From positions 248,001 through 312,000 of the forward strand of contig NZ_JAHWYN010000002.1 of assembly GCF_019351435.1 (NCBI RefSeq): a DNA stretch of 64,000 nucleotides, written 5' to 3'. This DNA is from Flavobacterium taihuense (lineage in GTDB: Bacteria; Bacteroidota; Bacteroidia; Flavobacteriales; Flavobacteriaceae). Numbering within the stretch: position 1 is the stretch's first letter; the number at the start of each line of letters is the position of its first letter. This document shows, piece after piece, positions 54,320 through 62,854 of the stretch. Made by a program: the position numbers and the translations under genes. The notes beneath the pieces are model-generated. The model was not told the origin of the DNA, did no database searches, and worked only from the letters and a program-made list of their open reading frames with translations.

Positions 54320-54370
54320 TTTGTGTAGTATTTAATTTTTTGCAAATAAATGGCAGGATTCTAGTTTTTG

Positions 54371-54425
54371 TGTTAACATCAAGTTATGAATCGATGTCAG
54401 AATTATTATAAAATTGTTAACATAT
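54371..54425. promoter_or_regulatory. Pho-box-like array between TonB receptor and phoB
   Basis: Read on the minus strand, five hexamers start every 11 bases: TTAACA, ATAATA, GACATC, ATAACT, TTAACA (54415-54420 down to 54371-54376). The outer TGTTAACA is palindromic, so the array can be read in both directions. It lies 52 bases before the TonB receptor start and about 135 before phoB. Possible minus -7 element TTTATTTG at 54343-54350. Confidence 0.55.
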
Positions 54426-54558
54426 TAAATTAAGGTTAAGTCCTTGTTTTTTGTATTGTTACTTCTGGTTTATTATTACTTTTACATTGCAATAAAAAGT
54501 CGTTGTATCCTGCTAAGGATCAAATACAATAGAAAAGCTTAATTTTTTGCTATTAAAT

Positions 54559-55242
54559 ATGAAGAAAAGAAACACCAAGATTCTTCTGGTTGATGATGAA
54601 CCAGATATTTTAGAAATTGTAGGCTATAACTTAGCGCAGGAAGGTTACCAAATAGTTACTGCCGTAAATGGTAAAGATGCTATTGAAAAAGCTAAAAAAG
54701 AATTGCCGAGCCTTATTATTATGGATGTCATGATGCCAGAAATGGACGGAATGGAGGCATGCGAGCATATTAGAAGAATTCCAGAGTTGAATAATGTGAT
54801 TATTACGTTTTTGACAGCCAGAAGCGAAGATTATTCCCAAGTTGCTGGATTTGATGCTGGTGCCGATGATTATATCACAAAACCGATTAAACCAAAATTA
54901 TTGGTTAGTAAAGTCAAGGCTTTGTTACGAAGATTGAAAGAACAAGACCAAAACAGCGAAACGCTAAATGTTGGCGGAATAGAAATCAACCGTGAAGAAT
55001 ATAAAATTGTAAAAGACAATATCGAAATTGCTTTACCAAGAAAAGAGTTCGAATTGTTTTATTTATTGGCATCCAAGCCAGGGAAAGTGTTTAAAAGAGA
55101 AGAAATTTTAGACAAAGTTTGGGGGAATGATGTTGTTGTTGGTGGTAGAACAATCGATGTTCATATTAGAAAACTTCGTGAAAAAATTGGGGATGATCTT
55201 TTCAAAACCATAAAAGGAGTTGGTTATAAATTTGAAGTTTAA
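54559..55242 (+). CDS. phoB: Phosphate regulon response regulator PhoB
   Basis: 227 residues from the ATG at 54559 (MKKRNTKILLVDDEPD); a TTG start at 54547 is unlikely. Receiver domain with phosphorylated aspartate 56 (LIIMDVMMPEMDG), DAGADDYITKPI; OmpR/PhoB-type winged helix (EFELFYLLASKPGKVFKREE, VVGGRTIDVHIRKLREKIG). Next to phoR and pst genes, which supports the PhoB call over other OmpR types. Would bind the 11-bp-spaced repeats in this region. Confidence 0.92.
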   Translation: MKKRNTKILLVDDEPDILEIVGYNLAQEGYQIVTAVNGKDAIEKAKKELPSLIIMDVMMPEMDGMEACEHIRRIPELNNVIITFLTARSEDYSQVAGFDAGADDYITKPIKPKLLVSKVKALLRRLKEQDQNSETLNVGGIEINREEYKIVKDNIEIALPRKEFELFYLLASKPGKVFKREEILDKVWGNDVVVGGRTIDVHIRKLREKIGDDLFKTIKGVGYKFEV

Positions 55243-55258
55243 ATAATTTGGTACTTTT
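55231..55258 (+). promoter_or_regulatory. Candidate flavobacterial promoter for phoR
   Basis: TTG at 55231-55233 and TACTTTTG at 55251-55258, spacer 17 bases: fits TTG-N17-23-TAnnTTTG. It lies at the end of phoB and may give phoR its own transcript. Confidence 0.5.
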
Positions 55259-55281
55259 GAAAGGTTTTTAAAATCTTTTCA

Positions 55282-56403
55282 ATGTCTATACTATCGCGTG
55301 CAATATCACAAATGAAAGTCAATTTTAAAAAGAGTTACAAATTTGCTATAAAATCATCTCTATATATCAGTTTATTTGTTTCGGGATTTTGTATGATTCT
55401 TTCAGCAATACTGTTCAAATCTTCTTTTAGTGGCATACTGTCGTTTGGTTTTATTAGTCTGTTTTTTGTTTATGTGTTTTCGTTTTTTGTGTTACAATAC
55501 CGCGTAGAACGATTTATATACCGAAGAGTTAAAAAAATATACGATGACGTTGCACTCTTAGAATCGAGTACGTTTATCAATAAGCCAATCACTACCGATA
55601 TGGAAACTTTAACCCGGGAAGTAAAGAAGTTTGCTACCGATAAAAAGTTAGAAATCGAAATGCTTCAAATACGGGAAGAATACAGAAGAGAGTTTTTAGG
55701 AAATGTTTCGCATGAGCTTAAAACTCCATTATTTACCGTTCAGGGGTATTTGTCAACTCTTATAGATGGTGCGATGGATGATAAATCCATTAGAAAAAAA
55801 TATCTGAAACGTGCCGAAAAAGGAGTAGAGCGACTTATTTATATTGTAGAAGATTTGGATATGATTACCAAATTAGAATCTGGAGATTTGAATCTGGAGT
55901 TTACAAAATTTGATATCGTAAAACTGATTCACAATGTTTTTGATTTGCTGGAAATGAAAGCCGATAAAAAGAATATCACTTTGGCATTCGAAAATGATAG
56001 CATTCAGCCCATTTTTGTTAATGGTGATAAGGATAAAATTCAGCAAGTGGTCGAAAATTTAATTGTCAATTCCATAAAGTACGGAAAAGAAGGCGGTTTG
56101 ACCGAAGTTTCAATAGTTAATTTGACTAATAAAAAAGTCTTGGTTCGCGTTACCGATAATGGAGAAGGGATTGAAGCACATAATATCCCGCGTCTTTTTG
56201 AACGCTTTTATAGAGTTGATAAAAGTGGATCTCGATCGGAGGGAGGTTCAGGTTTAGGTCTTTCCATAGTGAAACATATTATTGAAGCACATAAAGAGAA
56301 AATTTATGTGGAAAGTGAGTTTGGAATTGGCTCTGAGTTTTCGTTTACTTTAGAAAAAACATTTATCACCGATCAATTTGGCTTAAAGAAGAAATTAAAT
56401 TAA
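55282..56403 (+). CDS. phoR: Phosphate sensor histidine kinase PhoR
   Basis: 373 residues; a start at 55312 (MKVNFKKSYKF) is equally possible. Two TM helices near the N-terminus (about 25-45 and 52-72), linker, HisKA with histidine 144 (FLGNVSHELKTPLFTVQGYL), ATP-binding boxes NLIVNSIKYGKEGG, VRVTDNGEGIEAHN, GSGLGLSIVKHI. No PAS or periplasmic sensor domain, as in PhoR proteins that sense through the Pst/PhoU complex. Directly downstream of phoB. Confidence 0.93.
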   Translation: MSILSRAISQMKVNFKKSYKFAIKSSLYISLFVSGFCMILSAILFKSSFSGILSFGFISLFFVYVFSFFVLQYRVERFIYRRVKKIYDDVALLESSTFINKPITTDMETLTREVKKFATDKKLEIEMLQIREEYRREFLGNVSHELKTPLFTVQGYLSTLIDGAMDDKSIRKKYLKRAEKGVERLIYIVEDLDMITKLESGDLNLEFTKFDIVKLIHNVFDLLEMKADKKNITLAFENDSIQPIFVNGDKDKIQQVVENLIVNSIKYGKEGGLTEVSIVNLTNKKVLVRVTDNGEGIEAHNIPRLFERFYRVDKSGSRSEGGSGLGLSIVKHIIEAHKEKIYVESEFGIGSEFSFTLEKTFITDQFGLKKKLN

Positions 56404-56506
56404 ACATTTGTTAACTTTGATAAAAATTTATAAACAGCTGATTTTCAATTTAAAATTAATTTAAAAATAAGAAAATATACCTTATATTTATTTAAGAAAA
56501 AACCGA

Positions 56507-56573
56507 TTAACATTAAATTATCATCTAAATAACATTGTGTTAACTTTAACTTAACATTGCAGTATCACCTTTG
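56507..56573 (+). promoter_or_regulatory. Pho-box array and -7 element of the porin-pst operon
   Basis: Five octamers start exactly every 11 bases: TTAACATT (56507), TTATCATC (56518), ATAACATT (56529), TTAACTTT (56540), TTAACATT (56551). Five bases later CACCTTTG (56566-56573) is one base off the -7 consensus TAnnTTTG. The layout equals that of Pho boxes in other phyla: direct repeats on one DNA face ending at the promoter. About 30 bases from the -7 to the start codon. Confidence 0.7.
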
Positions 56574-56602
56574 CGCCAAATTAACATTCATATTTAAAGA
56601 AA

Positions 56603-57976
56603 ATGAAAAAAGTTATTGTTGCAATACTGGTATCGGTTTGCGGTGTGGTTAGTGCTCAAGAAGTTGAAAATGACTCAATTAAATCAATTAGTCTTGACTC
56701 ATTACAACAAGCCATTAATGAACATCAATTGAAATTTGATGCTCTAAACGAACAATTGTCGCCTATGCAAGAGCAAGTAGACAGAATGTCGAAATTAAAG
56801 ATATCAGGATATATGCAAGTTCAGTTCGAAATGTATAATTATCAAGATATACCTGTGGTAACACCTGCAAGTGGAACAACTCCCGCAAAAACCTCTTATT
56901 ATCAGCTTAAGCCAGGTACTTCTGAGACCAATGTGCCGTTGGCTACCAATTCTGTCGATGTGAACAATTCTTTTAACATAAGAAGAGCTAGGATAAAGTT
57001 TACGTATCAACCATTAGAAGGAGTGATTTTTGTTTTACAACCTAACTTTTCATTTAGTGCAGTAACTCTTAAAGATGCTTATGTTCAATTAAATGATCCT
57101 TGGATTAATAGTTTTCAATTGTGGATAGGTCAATTCAATAGACCAGATTATGAAGTTGAATTTTCTTCAAGAGATAGGATAATAATGGAAAGAAGTAGAA
57201 TGTCAGGAATTTTATATCCACAGGAAAGAGATTTAGGTGCAAAAATAAGTATGAATTTAGCAACTCAATATGAGATTCCTTTGAAAATTGACATCGCTGC
57301 ATTTAATGGTAACTTTGGAGAGGGACCAATTGCTAATCAAGTTACAGATGTGGATAGTGAAAAAGATTTTGTAATAAGAACAACTTATTCTTTACAATTT
57401 CCAAAGCAAGGTTTAGGAATTGATTTTGGAGCCAATGGATATTTTGGTAAAAATACTGTTTTTGCTGCGGGTACTTACAGTGATGTTAACAGTAATCCTT
57501 TTACAGCAGCTGTTGGAGATAAATTAAAAAAACAATGGTTTGGAGCTGAAATGCAGGTTTTTAGTGATTTACTTGGAGGTTTAGCTTTGAAATCTGAATT
57601 TAATAAAGGGGTGATTTCAGGGACGGCAGGTTCTGCTATCGTAAATAATAACCCTTCATTTAATTTTAGCGGTGAGAGAGAATTTACAGGTTATTATGTC
57701 ACATTAGAGAAAAATTTTGGAACTAAATTTCAAGCAGGTGCACGATATGATTCTTGGGATCCAAATAATAAATTGAAAGGAAATGAAGTAACTGTTGCTC
57801 AAGATTTGAAAGTTCATACTTGGGGGTTTGCTTTTCACTACTTCTTTACAACAAATACAAAAATAGGATTGGGTTATACAATGCCAATTAATGAAACAAG
57901 TACTACTGTGGGTGGTATTTATAACGACGATGTTAAAAATAATACAACAACACTAAGATTTCAAGCAAGCTTTTAA
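56603..57976 (+). CDS. OprO/OprP-like phosphate-selective porin
   Basis: 457 residues. Signal peptide ending VVSAQE, a coiled-coil stretch (about 30-65, SLQQAINEHQLKFDALNEQL) as in trimeric porins, then a 16-strand-type barrel (KISGYMQVQFEMYNY, IRRARIKFTYQPLEG, terminal FQASF with final phenylalanine). Gene order and family fit a phosphate or polyphosphate-selective porin of the outer membrane. First gene of the pst operon; 30 bases before pstS. Confidence 0.85.
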   Translation: MKKVIVAILVSVCGVVSAQEVENDSIKSISLDSLQQAINEHQLKFDALNEQLSPMQEQVDRMSKLKISGYMQVQFEMYNYQDIPVVTPASGTTPAKTSYYQLKPGTSETNVPLATNSVDVNNSFNIRRARIKFTYQPLEGVIFVLQPNFSFSAVTLKDAYVQLNDPWINSFQLWIGQFNRPDYEVEFSSRDRIIMERSRMSGILYPQERDLGAKISMNLATQYEIPLKIDIAAFNGNFGEGPIANQVTDVDSEKDFVIRTTYSLQFPKQGLGIDFGANGYFGKNTVFAAGTYSDVNSNPFTAAVGDKLKKQWFGAEMQVFSDLLGGLALKSEFNKGVISGTAGSAIVNNNPSFNFSGEREFTGYYVTLEKNFGTKFQAGARYDSWDPNNKLKGNEVTVAQDLKVHTWGFAFHYFFTTNTKIGLGYTMPINETSTTVGGIYNDDVKNNTTTLRFQASF

Positions 57977-58006
57977 AAATAAATAAAATTAATAATTTAT
58001 ATCAAA

Positions 58007-58840
58007 ATGAAAACAACAAAATTAAAAACAGTATTGATACTAATGGTTGTAATGGGAATTGGATTTTCATTCACCACTATAAATAAAGTGACCGTAAAAG
58101 GGTCTGATACAATGGTTATTTTATCTCAAAAATGGGCTGAGGTATATATGAAGAAAAACCCAGGAACTTCTATTCAAGTGACTGGTGGTGGATCTGGAGT
58201 AGGTTTGGCAGCATTAATCAATGGATCAACCGATATTGCCAATTCAAGCCGTCCTATTAAAGCTTCTGAAGTAGAGAAATTGAAAGCTAGATACGGTACA
58301 TTAGGAGTTGAAATTCCTTGTGCAAAAGATGGTTTGTCTGTTTATTTGAATAAAGCCAATCCAGTTACTACTTTAACTTTGAAACAAATCGGACAAATTT
58401 TTGCTGGAAAAATTACCAATTGGAGCCAAGTAGGAGGACCGGATGCTACAATCAAATTATACGGAAGAGAAAGTAGTTCAGGTACATTTGGATTTTTCAA
58501 AGATAACGTAGTGAGAACAGATTTTTCGCCAACTTGTCAGACATTACCTGGAACTGCTGCTATAGTAAATGCAGTAAAAAAAGATAAATATTCAATTGGC
58601 TACGGTGGAGCTGCTTATGCAGAGGGAGTAAAAGATTGTGCCGTAAAGAAAGATGATAAAAGTCCAGCTATTTTGCCTACTGCAGCAACTATTAAAAATC
58701 ATACTTATCCTATCGCAAGGTATTTATATATGTATTTGAAATCGAAACCAACTGGTGAGGCGAAAGCATTTATCGATTGGATTTTGAGCCCTGCAGGTCA
58801 GGCGATTATTGAAGAAGTGGGTTATTATCCGTTGAAATAA
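58007..58840 (+). CDS. pstS: Phosphate-binding protein PstS
   Basis: 277 residues with signal-like N-terminus (TVLILMVVMGIGFSFTTI). Phosphate site motifs: KGSDTMVILSQKW, TGGGSGVGLAALINGSTDIA, RESSSGTFGFFKDNV. Binds inorganic phosphate in the periplasm and hands it to PstCA. Second gene of the operon. Confidence 0.95.
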   Translation: MKTTKLKTVLILMVVMGIGFSFTTINKVTVKGSDTMVILSQKWAEVYMKKNPGTSIQVTGGGSGVGLAALINGSTDIANSSRPIKASEVEKLKARYGTLGVEIPCAKDGLSVYLNKANPVTTLTLKQIGQIFAGKITNWSQVGGPDATIKLYGRESSSGTFGFFKDNVVRTDFSPTCQTLPGTAAIVNAVKKDKYSIGYGGAAYAEGVKDCAVKKDDKSPAILPTAATIKNHTYPIARYLYMYLKSKPTGEAKAFIDWILSPAGQAIIEEVGYYPLK

Positions 58841-58916
58841 TAGTAAGTTAAATATTCCTCATTTTTTAAGTGGGGGATATTTGTGTTTAAACTATATGAA
58901 TTCTTAAATATATTAG

Positions 58917-60155
58917 ATGAATTCCGAATCACCTATCAAAAAAACTTTTACGCAGGAAAGTTTGAAAAAACAATTCAGGCTTTCTGAATTTCTTGCTGAG
59001 AAATTTATTTCTATGATTGCTTTTTTATCAATAGCGATTATATTTTTAATTTTCATTTTTGTTTTCAAAGAGTCATTGCCACTATTTAGTTTTGGAAGTG
59101 ATGCTAAAGCAAAAACTGAAGCTCAAGCAACAAGTGCTAATAAACCTGAAAGCTACGGTACTGAACCTGAGGGGGATTTAAAACCAGAATCCTATGGTAC
59201 TGAGAACGCGGAAGATCTAAAACCAGAATCCTATGGTACAGAAACTACTAAGGATTTGAAACCTGAAACGTATGGTTCTGAACCTGCGGACGATTTAAAG
59301 CCGGAAGTATATGGCGATGCACCAAAAGAAGATTTATCAGTTCCAGCAGAGGACGAATCAGTGGGAGCTGTTTCTGAAAATCAAGAAGGCTCAGATAAAA
59401 CCTGGAATACTTTTTTTACTTCAGAATGGGTTCCCGTTTCTGAAAATCCTAGATTTGGATTGTTGGGATTGTTAATTGGCACTTTAAAAGTGACTATTAT
59501 TGCAATGCTTATCGCTGGACCTTTAGCTGTTCTAGCGGCATTGTTTACTTCTTGTTTCGCTTCAAAGAGAGTCAAGGAAATTATCAAACCTATTATCGAA
59601 ATGCTGGCTGCGTTTCCATCTGTTGTTATTGGTTTTTTTGCCTTAATGGTTTTGGCTAGTTTTTTCCAGGACGTTTTCGGTTATGACTCCAGATTGAATG
59701 CTTTTGTAGGTGGAGTAGCGATGGCTTTGGCTGCTATTCCTATTATTTATACCATTTCAGAAGATGCATTGGCGGCGGTTCCAAAAACATACACCGAAGC
59801 AAGTTTAGCATTGGGCGCGAGCAAATGGCAAACTGCTTTTTTTGTGGTTTTACCGGCGGCAACACCTGGTATTTTTGCTGCGTTGTTATTGGGCGTGGGA
59901 AGGGTTTTTGGGGAAACCATGATTGCTTTGATGGCAACTGGAAATGCAGCTTTGGTGTCAGCCAATCCATTTGAAAGCGTGCGTACTTTTGCAGCCACTA
60001 TTGGTGCTGAAATGTCTGAGACTGTCTTTGGGGATACTCACTATAGCGTCTTGTTTTTTATAGGGTCTTTACTTTTCATCTTCTCATTTGCTTTAAATGC
60101 TGTAGCTGAGTTTTATGTTAAAGGCAAATTATTGAAAAAATTCCAAGGGAAATAA
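58917..60155 (+). CDS. pstC: Phosphate ABC transporter permease PstC with repeat insert
   Basis: 412 residues, longer than the usual about 300. TM1 at about 32-50 is followed by a periplasmic loop holding five 13-residue repeats of the form KPESYGTEPEGDL (residues 76-140). The permease part follows (FGLLGLLIGTLKVTIIAMLI, TYTEASLALGASKWQT EAA-loop, GRVFGETMIALMATG). The repeat insert is not known to me from PstC. Third operon gene, 76 bases after pstS. Confidence 0.93.
   Translation: MNSESPIKKTFTQESLKKQFRLSEFLAEKFISMIAFLSIAIIFLIFIFVFKESLPLFSFGSDAKAKTEAQATSANKPESYGTEPEGDLKPESYGTENAEDLKPESYGTETTKDLKPETYGSEPADDLKPEVYGDAPKEDLSVPAEDESVGAVSENQEGSDKTWNTFFTSEWVPVSENPRFGLLGLLIGTLKVTIIAMLIAGPLAVLAALFTSCFASKRVKEIIKPIIEMLAAFPSVVIGFFALMVLASFFQDVFGYDSRLNAFVGGVAMALAAIPIIYTISEDALAAVPKTYTEASLALGASKWQTAFFVVLPAATPGIFAALLLGVGRVFGETMIALMATGNAALVSANPFESVRTFAATIGAEMSETVFGDTHYSVLFFIGSLLFIFSFALNAVAEFYVKGKLLKKFQGK
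59142..59336 (+). repeat. 39-bp tandem repeat (five units) in pstC
   Basis: Units of 39 bases encode KPESYGTEPEGDL, KPESYGTENAEDL, KPESYGTETTKDL, KPETYGSEPADDL, KPEVYGDAPKEDL. Silent and replacement changes differ between units, so the array is not recent. Confidence 0.85.
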
Positions 60156-60157
60156 TT

Positions 60158-61102
60158 ATGGATAAAGTATTAAATGAATCAGAAGGTCACTTTTTTTCGA
60201 GTAGAAAGAGCACTTCAGATATAAAAGGGAAAATTTTTGTTGGTTTAACGCAGTTAGCCGTGATACTTATCATTTCGATCCTTTTTATTATTTTGGCGGT
60301 TATTGTTTATCAAGGACGATCTAAATTTTCTTGGGAATTTATTTCTTCTTTTCCAACAAATGGAATGACCGAGGGTGGAATTTTCCCAGCCTTAATAGGG
60401 ACTTTTATTCTTGTTATCGTTATGTCTATTGCGGCAGTGCCTTTTGGAACAATCACTGCTTTGTACTTAACAGAATATGCAAGTGAGAACTCTAAATTTG
60501 CAGCTGCGGTTCGATTCTCCGTTCGTACATTGGCAGTTGTGCCATCGATTATATTTGGTCTTTTCGGTCTTGGGTTTTTTATCCAATTTTTGGGTGCTGG
60601 TGCTGATACTGCTTTTAATGGAGGTGAATTGCGTTGGGGACAGCCTAATATTCTTTGGGCGAGCTTAACGATGGCTTTATTAACCTTACCAGTTATTATA
60701 GTGTCTGTTGAAGAGGCCTTGAAAACCATTCCTCGTGAATTGAGAGAAGCCAGTTTGGCACTTGGCGCAACCAAATGGCAAACAATAAAAAAAGTAGTGC
60801 TTCCCGGTTCTGTTTCGGGAATTATGACGGGTACTATTCTTGCTGTAAGTAGAGGTGCCGGTGAGGTTGCCCCAATATTATTTACAGGAGCAGCTTATTA
60901 TTTGGCTACACTACCAGGGTCTTTGAGTGATCAATTTATGAATTTGGGGTATCATGTTTACATTATGTCCACTCAATCTTCAGATGTAGAGAAAACCATG
61001 CCAATACAATTTGCAACCACTTTGGTATTGTTGATTTTGACATTATCATTAAATGTTGTGGCGGTAATTATTAGGTCAAGAATCAGAAGAAAAGCAAAAT
61101 AA
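60158..61102 (+). CDS. pstA: Phosphate ABC transporter permease PstA
   Basis: 314 residues, about six TM helices. EAA-type cytoplasmic loop PRELREASLALGATKWQTIK, ISRGAGEVAPILFTGAAYYL-type segment and end IIRSRIRRKAK. Pairs with PstC to form the channel. Start is 2 bases after the pstC stop. Confidence 0.95.
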   Translation: MDKVLNESEGHFFSSRKSTSDIKGKIFVGLTQLAVILIISILFIILAVIVYQGRSKFSWEFISSFPTNGMTEGGIFPALIGTFILVIVMSIAAVPFGTITALYLTEYASENSKFAAAVRFSVRTLAVVPSIIFGLFGLGFFIQFLGAGADTAFNGGELRWGQPNILWASLTMALLTLPVIIVSVEEALKTIPRELREASLALGATKWQTIKKVVLPGSVSGIMTGTILAVSRGAGEVAPILFTGAAYYLATLPGSLSDQFMNLGYHVYIMSTQSSDVEKTMPIQFATTLVLLILTLSLNVVAVIIRSRIRRKAK

Positions 61103-61243
61103 TATTCAATCGACTAAATAAATCATTATTTTAGACTCAACAAATAAACAATGAAATGAGCATCATTGTAAATAGGTTGCAAAAACTAATAATAGTAGTA
61201 ATGCGAATTACATGTGACCAATAAAAACAAGAAATATCTACAC

Positions 61244-62002
61244 ATGAAAGACATAAAAATAAAGGTTAATGATTTATCATTATACTACGGAGATAAAAAG
61301 GCCTTGAACGAAATCACAATGGATATTCCGGCCAACAAGGTAACAGCTTTAATTGGACCCTCAGGCTGTGGAAAATCAACTTTTTTGAGATGTATTAACA
61401 GGATGAATGACCTTATTCCAAGTGTTTCGATTACTGGGAAAATGTTAGTGGAAGGAGTTGATATTTACGACAAAAATGTTGATGTTGTCAATATCCGAAA
61501 GAAAATTGGTATGGTTTTTCAAAAATCAAACCCTTTCCCAAAATCGATATATGAGAATATTGCCTATGGACCTCGAATTAATGGAATGAAAGATAAAACG
61601 GAATTGGATGAAATCGTTGAAACTTCTTTGCGCCAAGCGGCTATCTGGGATGAGTTAAAAGATCGTTTGGACGATTCGGCTTTAGGGCTTTCTGGAGGTC
61701 AACAGCAACGTTTGTGTATTGCCAGAACATTGGCGGTGAGCCCTGATATTATTTTGATGGATGAACCAGCAAGTGCTTTGGATCCTATTTCAACTTCTAA
61801 AATTGAAGAATTAGTGCATCAATTAAAGGAACAATATACTATTATTATTGTGACACATAATATGCAACAAGCAGCTCGAACGAGTGATCATACAGCTTTT
61901 TTTTATATGGGTAATTTAATAGAGATGGGAAAAACAAATTCTATATTTACCAAACCAGTACAAAAACAAACGGAAGATTATATTACAGGAAGATTTGGTT
62001 AA
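61244..62002 (+). CDS. pstB: Phosphate ABC transporter ATP-binding protein PstB
   Basis: 252 residues from the ATG at 61244 ([16 protein letters not shown]); a GTG start at 61214 is less likely. Walker [10 protein letters not shown] (residues 38-46), signature [15 protein letters not shown], Walker [15 protein letters not shown]-loop [11 protein letters not shown]. Drives phosphate import with PstSCA. The gap of 141 bases to pstA is larger than the other operon gaps and contains no obvious gene. Confidence 0.96.
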   Translation: MKDIKIKVNDLSLYYGDKKALNEITMDIPANKVTALIGPSGCGKSTFLRCINRMNDLIPSVSITGKMLVEGVDIYDKNVDVVNIRKKIGMVFQKSNPFPKSIYENIAYGPRINGMKDKTELDEIVETSLRQAAIWDELKDRLDDSALGLSGGQQQRLCIARTLAVSPDIILMDEPASALDPISTSKIEELVHQLKEQYTIIIVTHNMQQAARTSDHTAFFYMGNLIEMGKTNSIFTKPVQKQTEDYITGRFG

Positions 62003-62100
62003 TAGTTTTAAGTATATTAGTTTTGGTATAATAGTTGACTAAACTATTAAACTTATAGACTATTAAATTTATAAACTTCTTCAATTTTAAATAAAATACA

Positions 62101-62781
62101 ATGGCAACACATTTCGAAATGGAACTAGATAACTTAAAAAGTATTATTAAAAAGATTGGGAAATTGGCTGAAGGTCAAGTGAGCGAAGCAGTCAAAATAC
62201 TTTTACAGGAACCAGAAGCCGCTGAAGGAAAAATCATAAAAAAAACTGAAAACAAAATTGATAAATTAGATATCAAAATAGATGAGATTTGTCAAAGTAT
62301 TTTTGCTTTGCAGCAACCTGTTGCTTCTGATTTACGTTTTATTATGTCGGCGATGCAAATCAGTAATGAGATTGAGCGAATAGGAGATTTGTCCATTAGC
62401 ATTGTAAAAAAGGCAAAAAACATAAAGGAAAAACACGATTTGATTCTAAAATTTGATATTGCTGATATTGCCAGACAAGTTGAATTGATTACAGTTAAAA
62501 CCAATAATTGTTTTGCCTCACAAGATGGTAATGCAACTGGAGTGATATTTGTTTTAAACAAGGACATTAGAAACAGCTGTGAAGATGCCATTCATGATAT
62601 TATCAATGAAATGAAGGTGAATTCAAAAGCTGTGGTTTCAGGAACCAATCTGGTGATTGTTTTAAAACATTTGGAACGCATTTCGGAGCATTGTACCAAT
62701 ATCGCGGAGTATGTTTATTTTACGGTTAATGCAAAAATTATCAAACACGATAAATCGGATGATTTAAAGGCTGAGGAATAA
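62101..62781 (+). CDS. phoU: Phosphate transport regulator PhoU
   Basis: 226 residues in two three-helix-bundle repeats. Metal-binding-type motifs in both halves: SDLRFIMSAMQISNEIERIGD and VLKHLERISEHCTNIAEYVYF (E/DxxxD patterns). Links Pst transport to PhoR to keep the regulon off when phosphate is plentiful. The spacer before it (62003-62100) is full of ACTATTAAACTTATAGACTA microrepeats. Confidence 0.95.
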   Translation: MATHFEMELDNLKSIIKKIGKLAEGQVSEAVKILLQEPEAAEGKIIKKTENKIDKLDIKIDEICQSIFALQQPVASDLRFIMSAMQISNEIERIGDLSISIVKKAKNIKEKHDLILKFDIADIARQVELITVKTNNCFASQDGNATGVIFVLNKDIRNSCEDAIHDIINEMKVNSKAVVSGTNLVIVLKHLERISEHCTNIAEYVYFTVNAKIIKHDKSDDLKAEE

Positions 62782-62817
62782 TCGGCATTCAAACTTGAAT
62801 ATTGTAAATAGAAAAGG

Positions 62818-62848
62818 GTCGGAACAGTTATTTTTGTTCCGACTTTTT
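62818..62848. terminator. Terminator between phoU and the glycosyltransferase gene
   Basis: Perfect 9-bp stem GTCGGAACA / TGTTCCGAC, 8-base loop, T-run; works for both converging genes. Confidence 0.8.
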
Positions 62849-62854
62849 GTTTTT

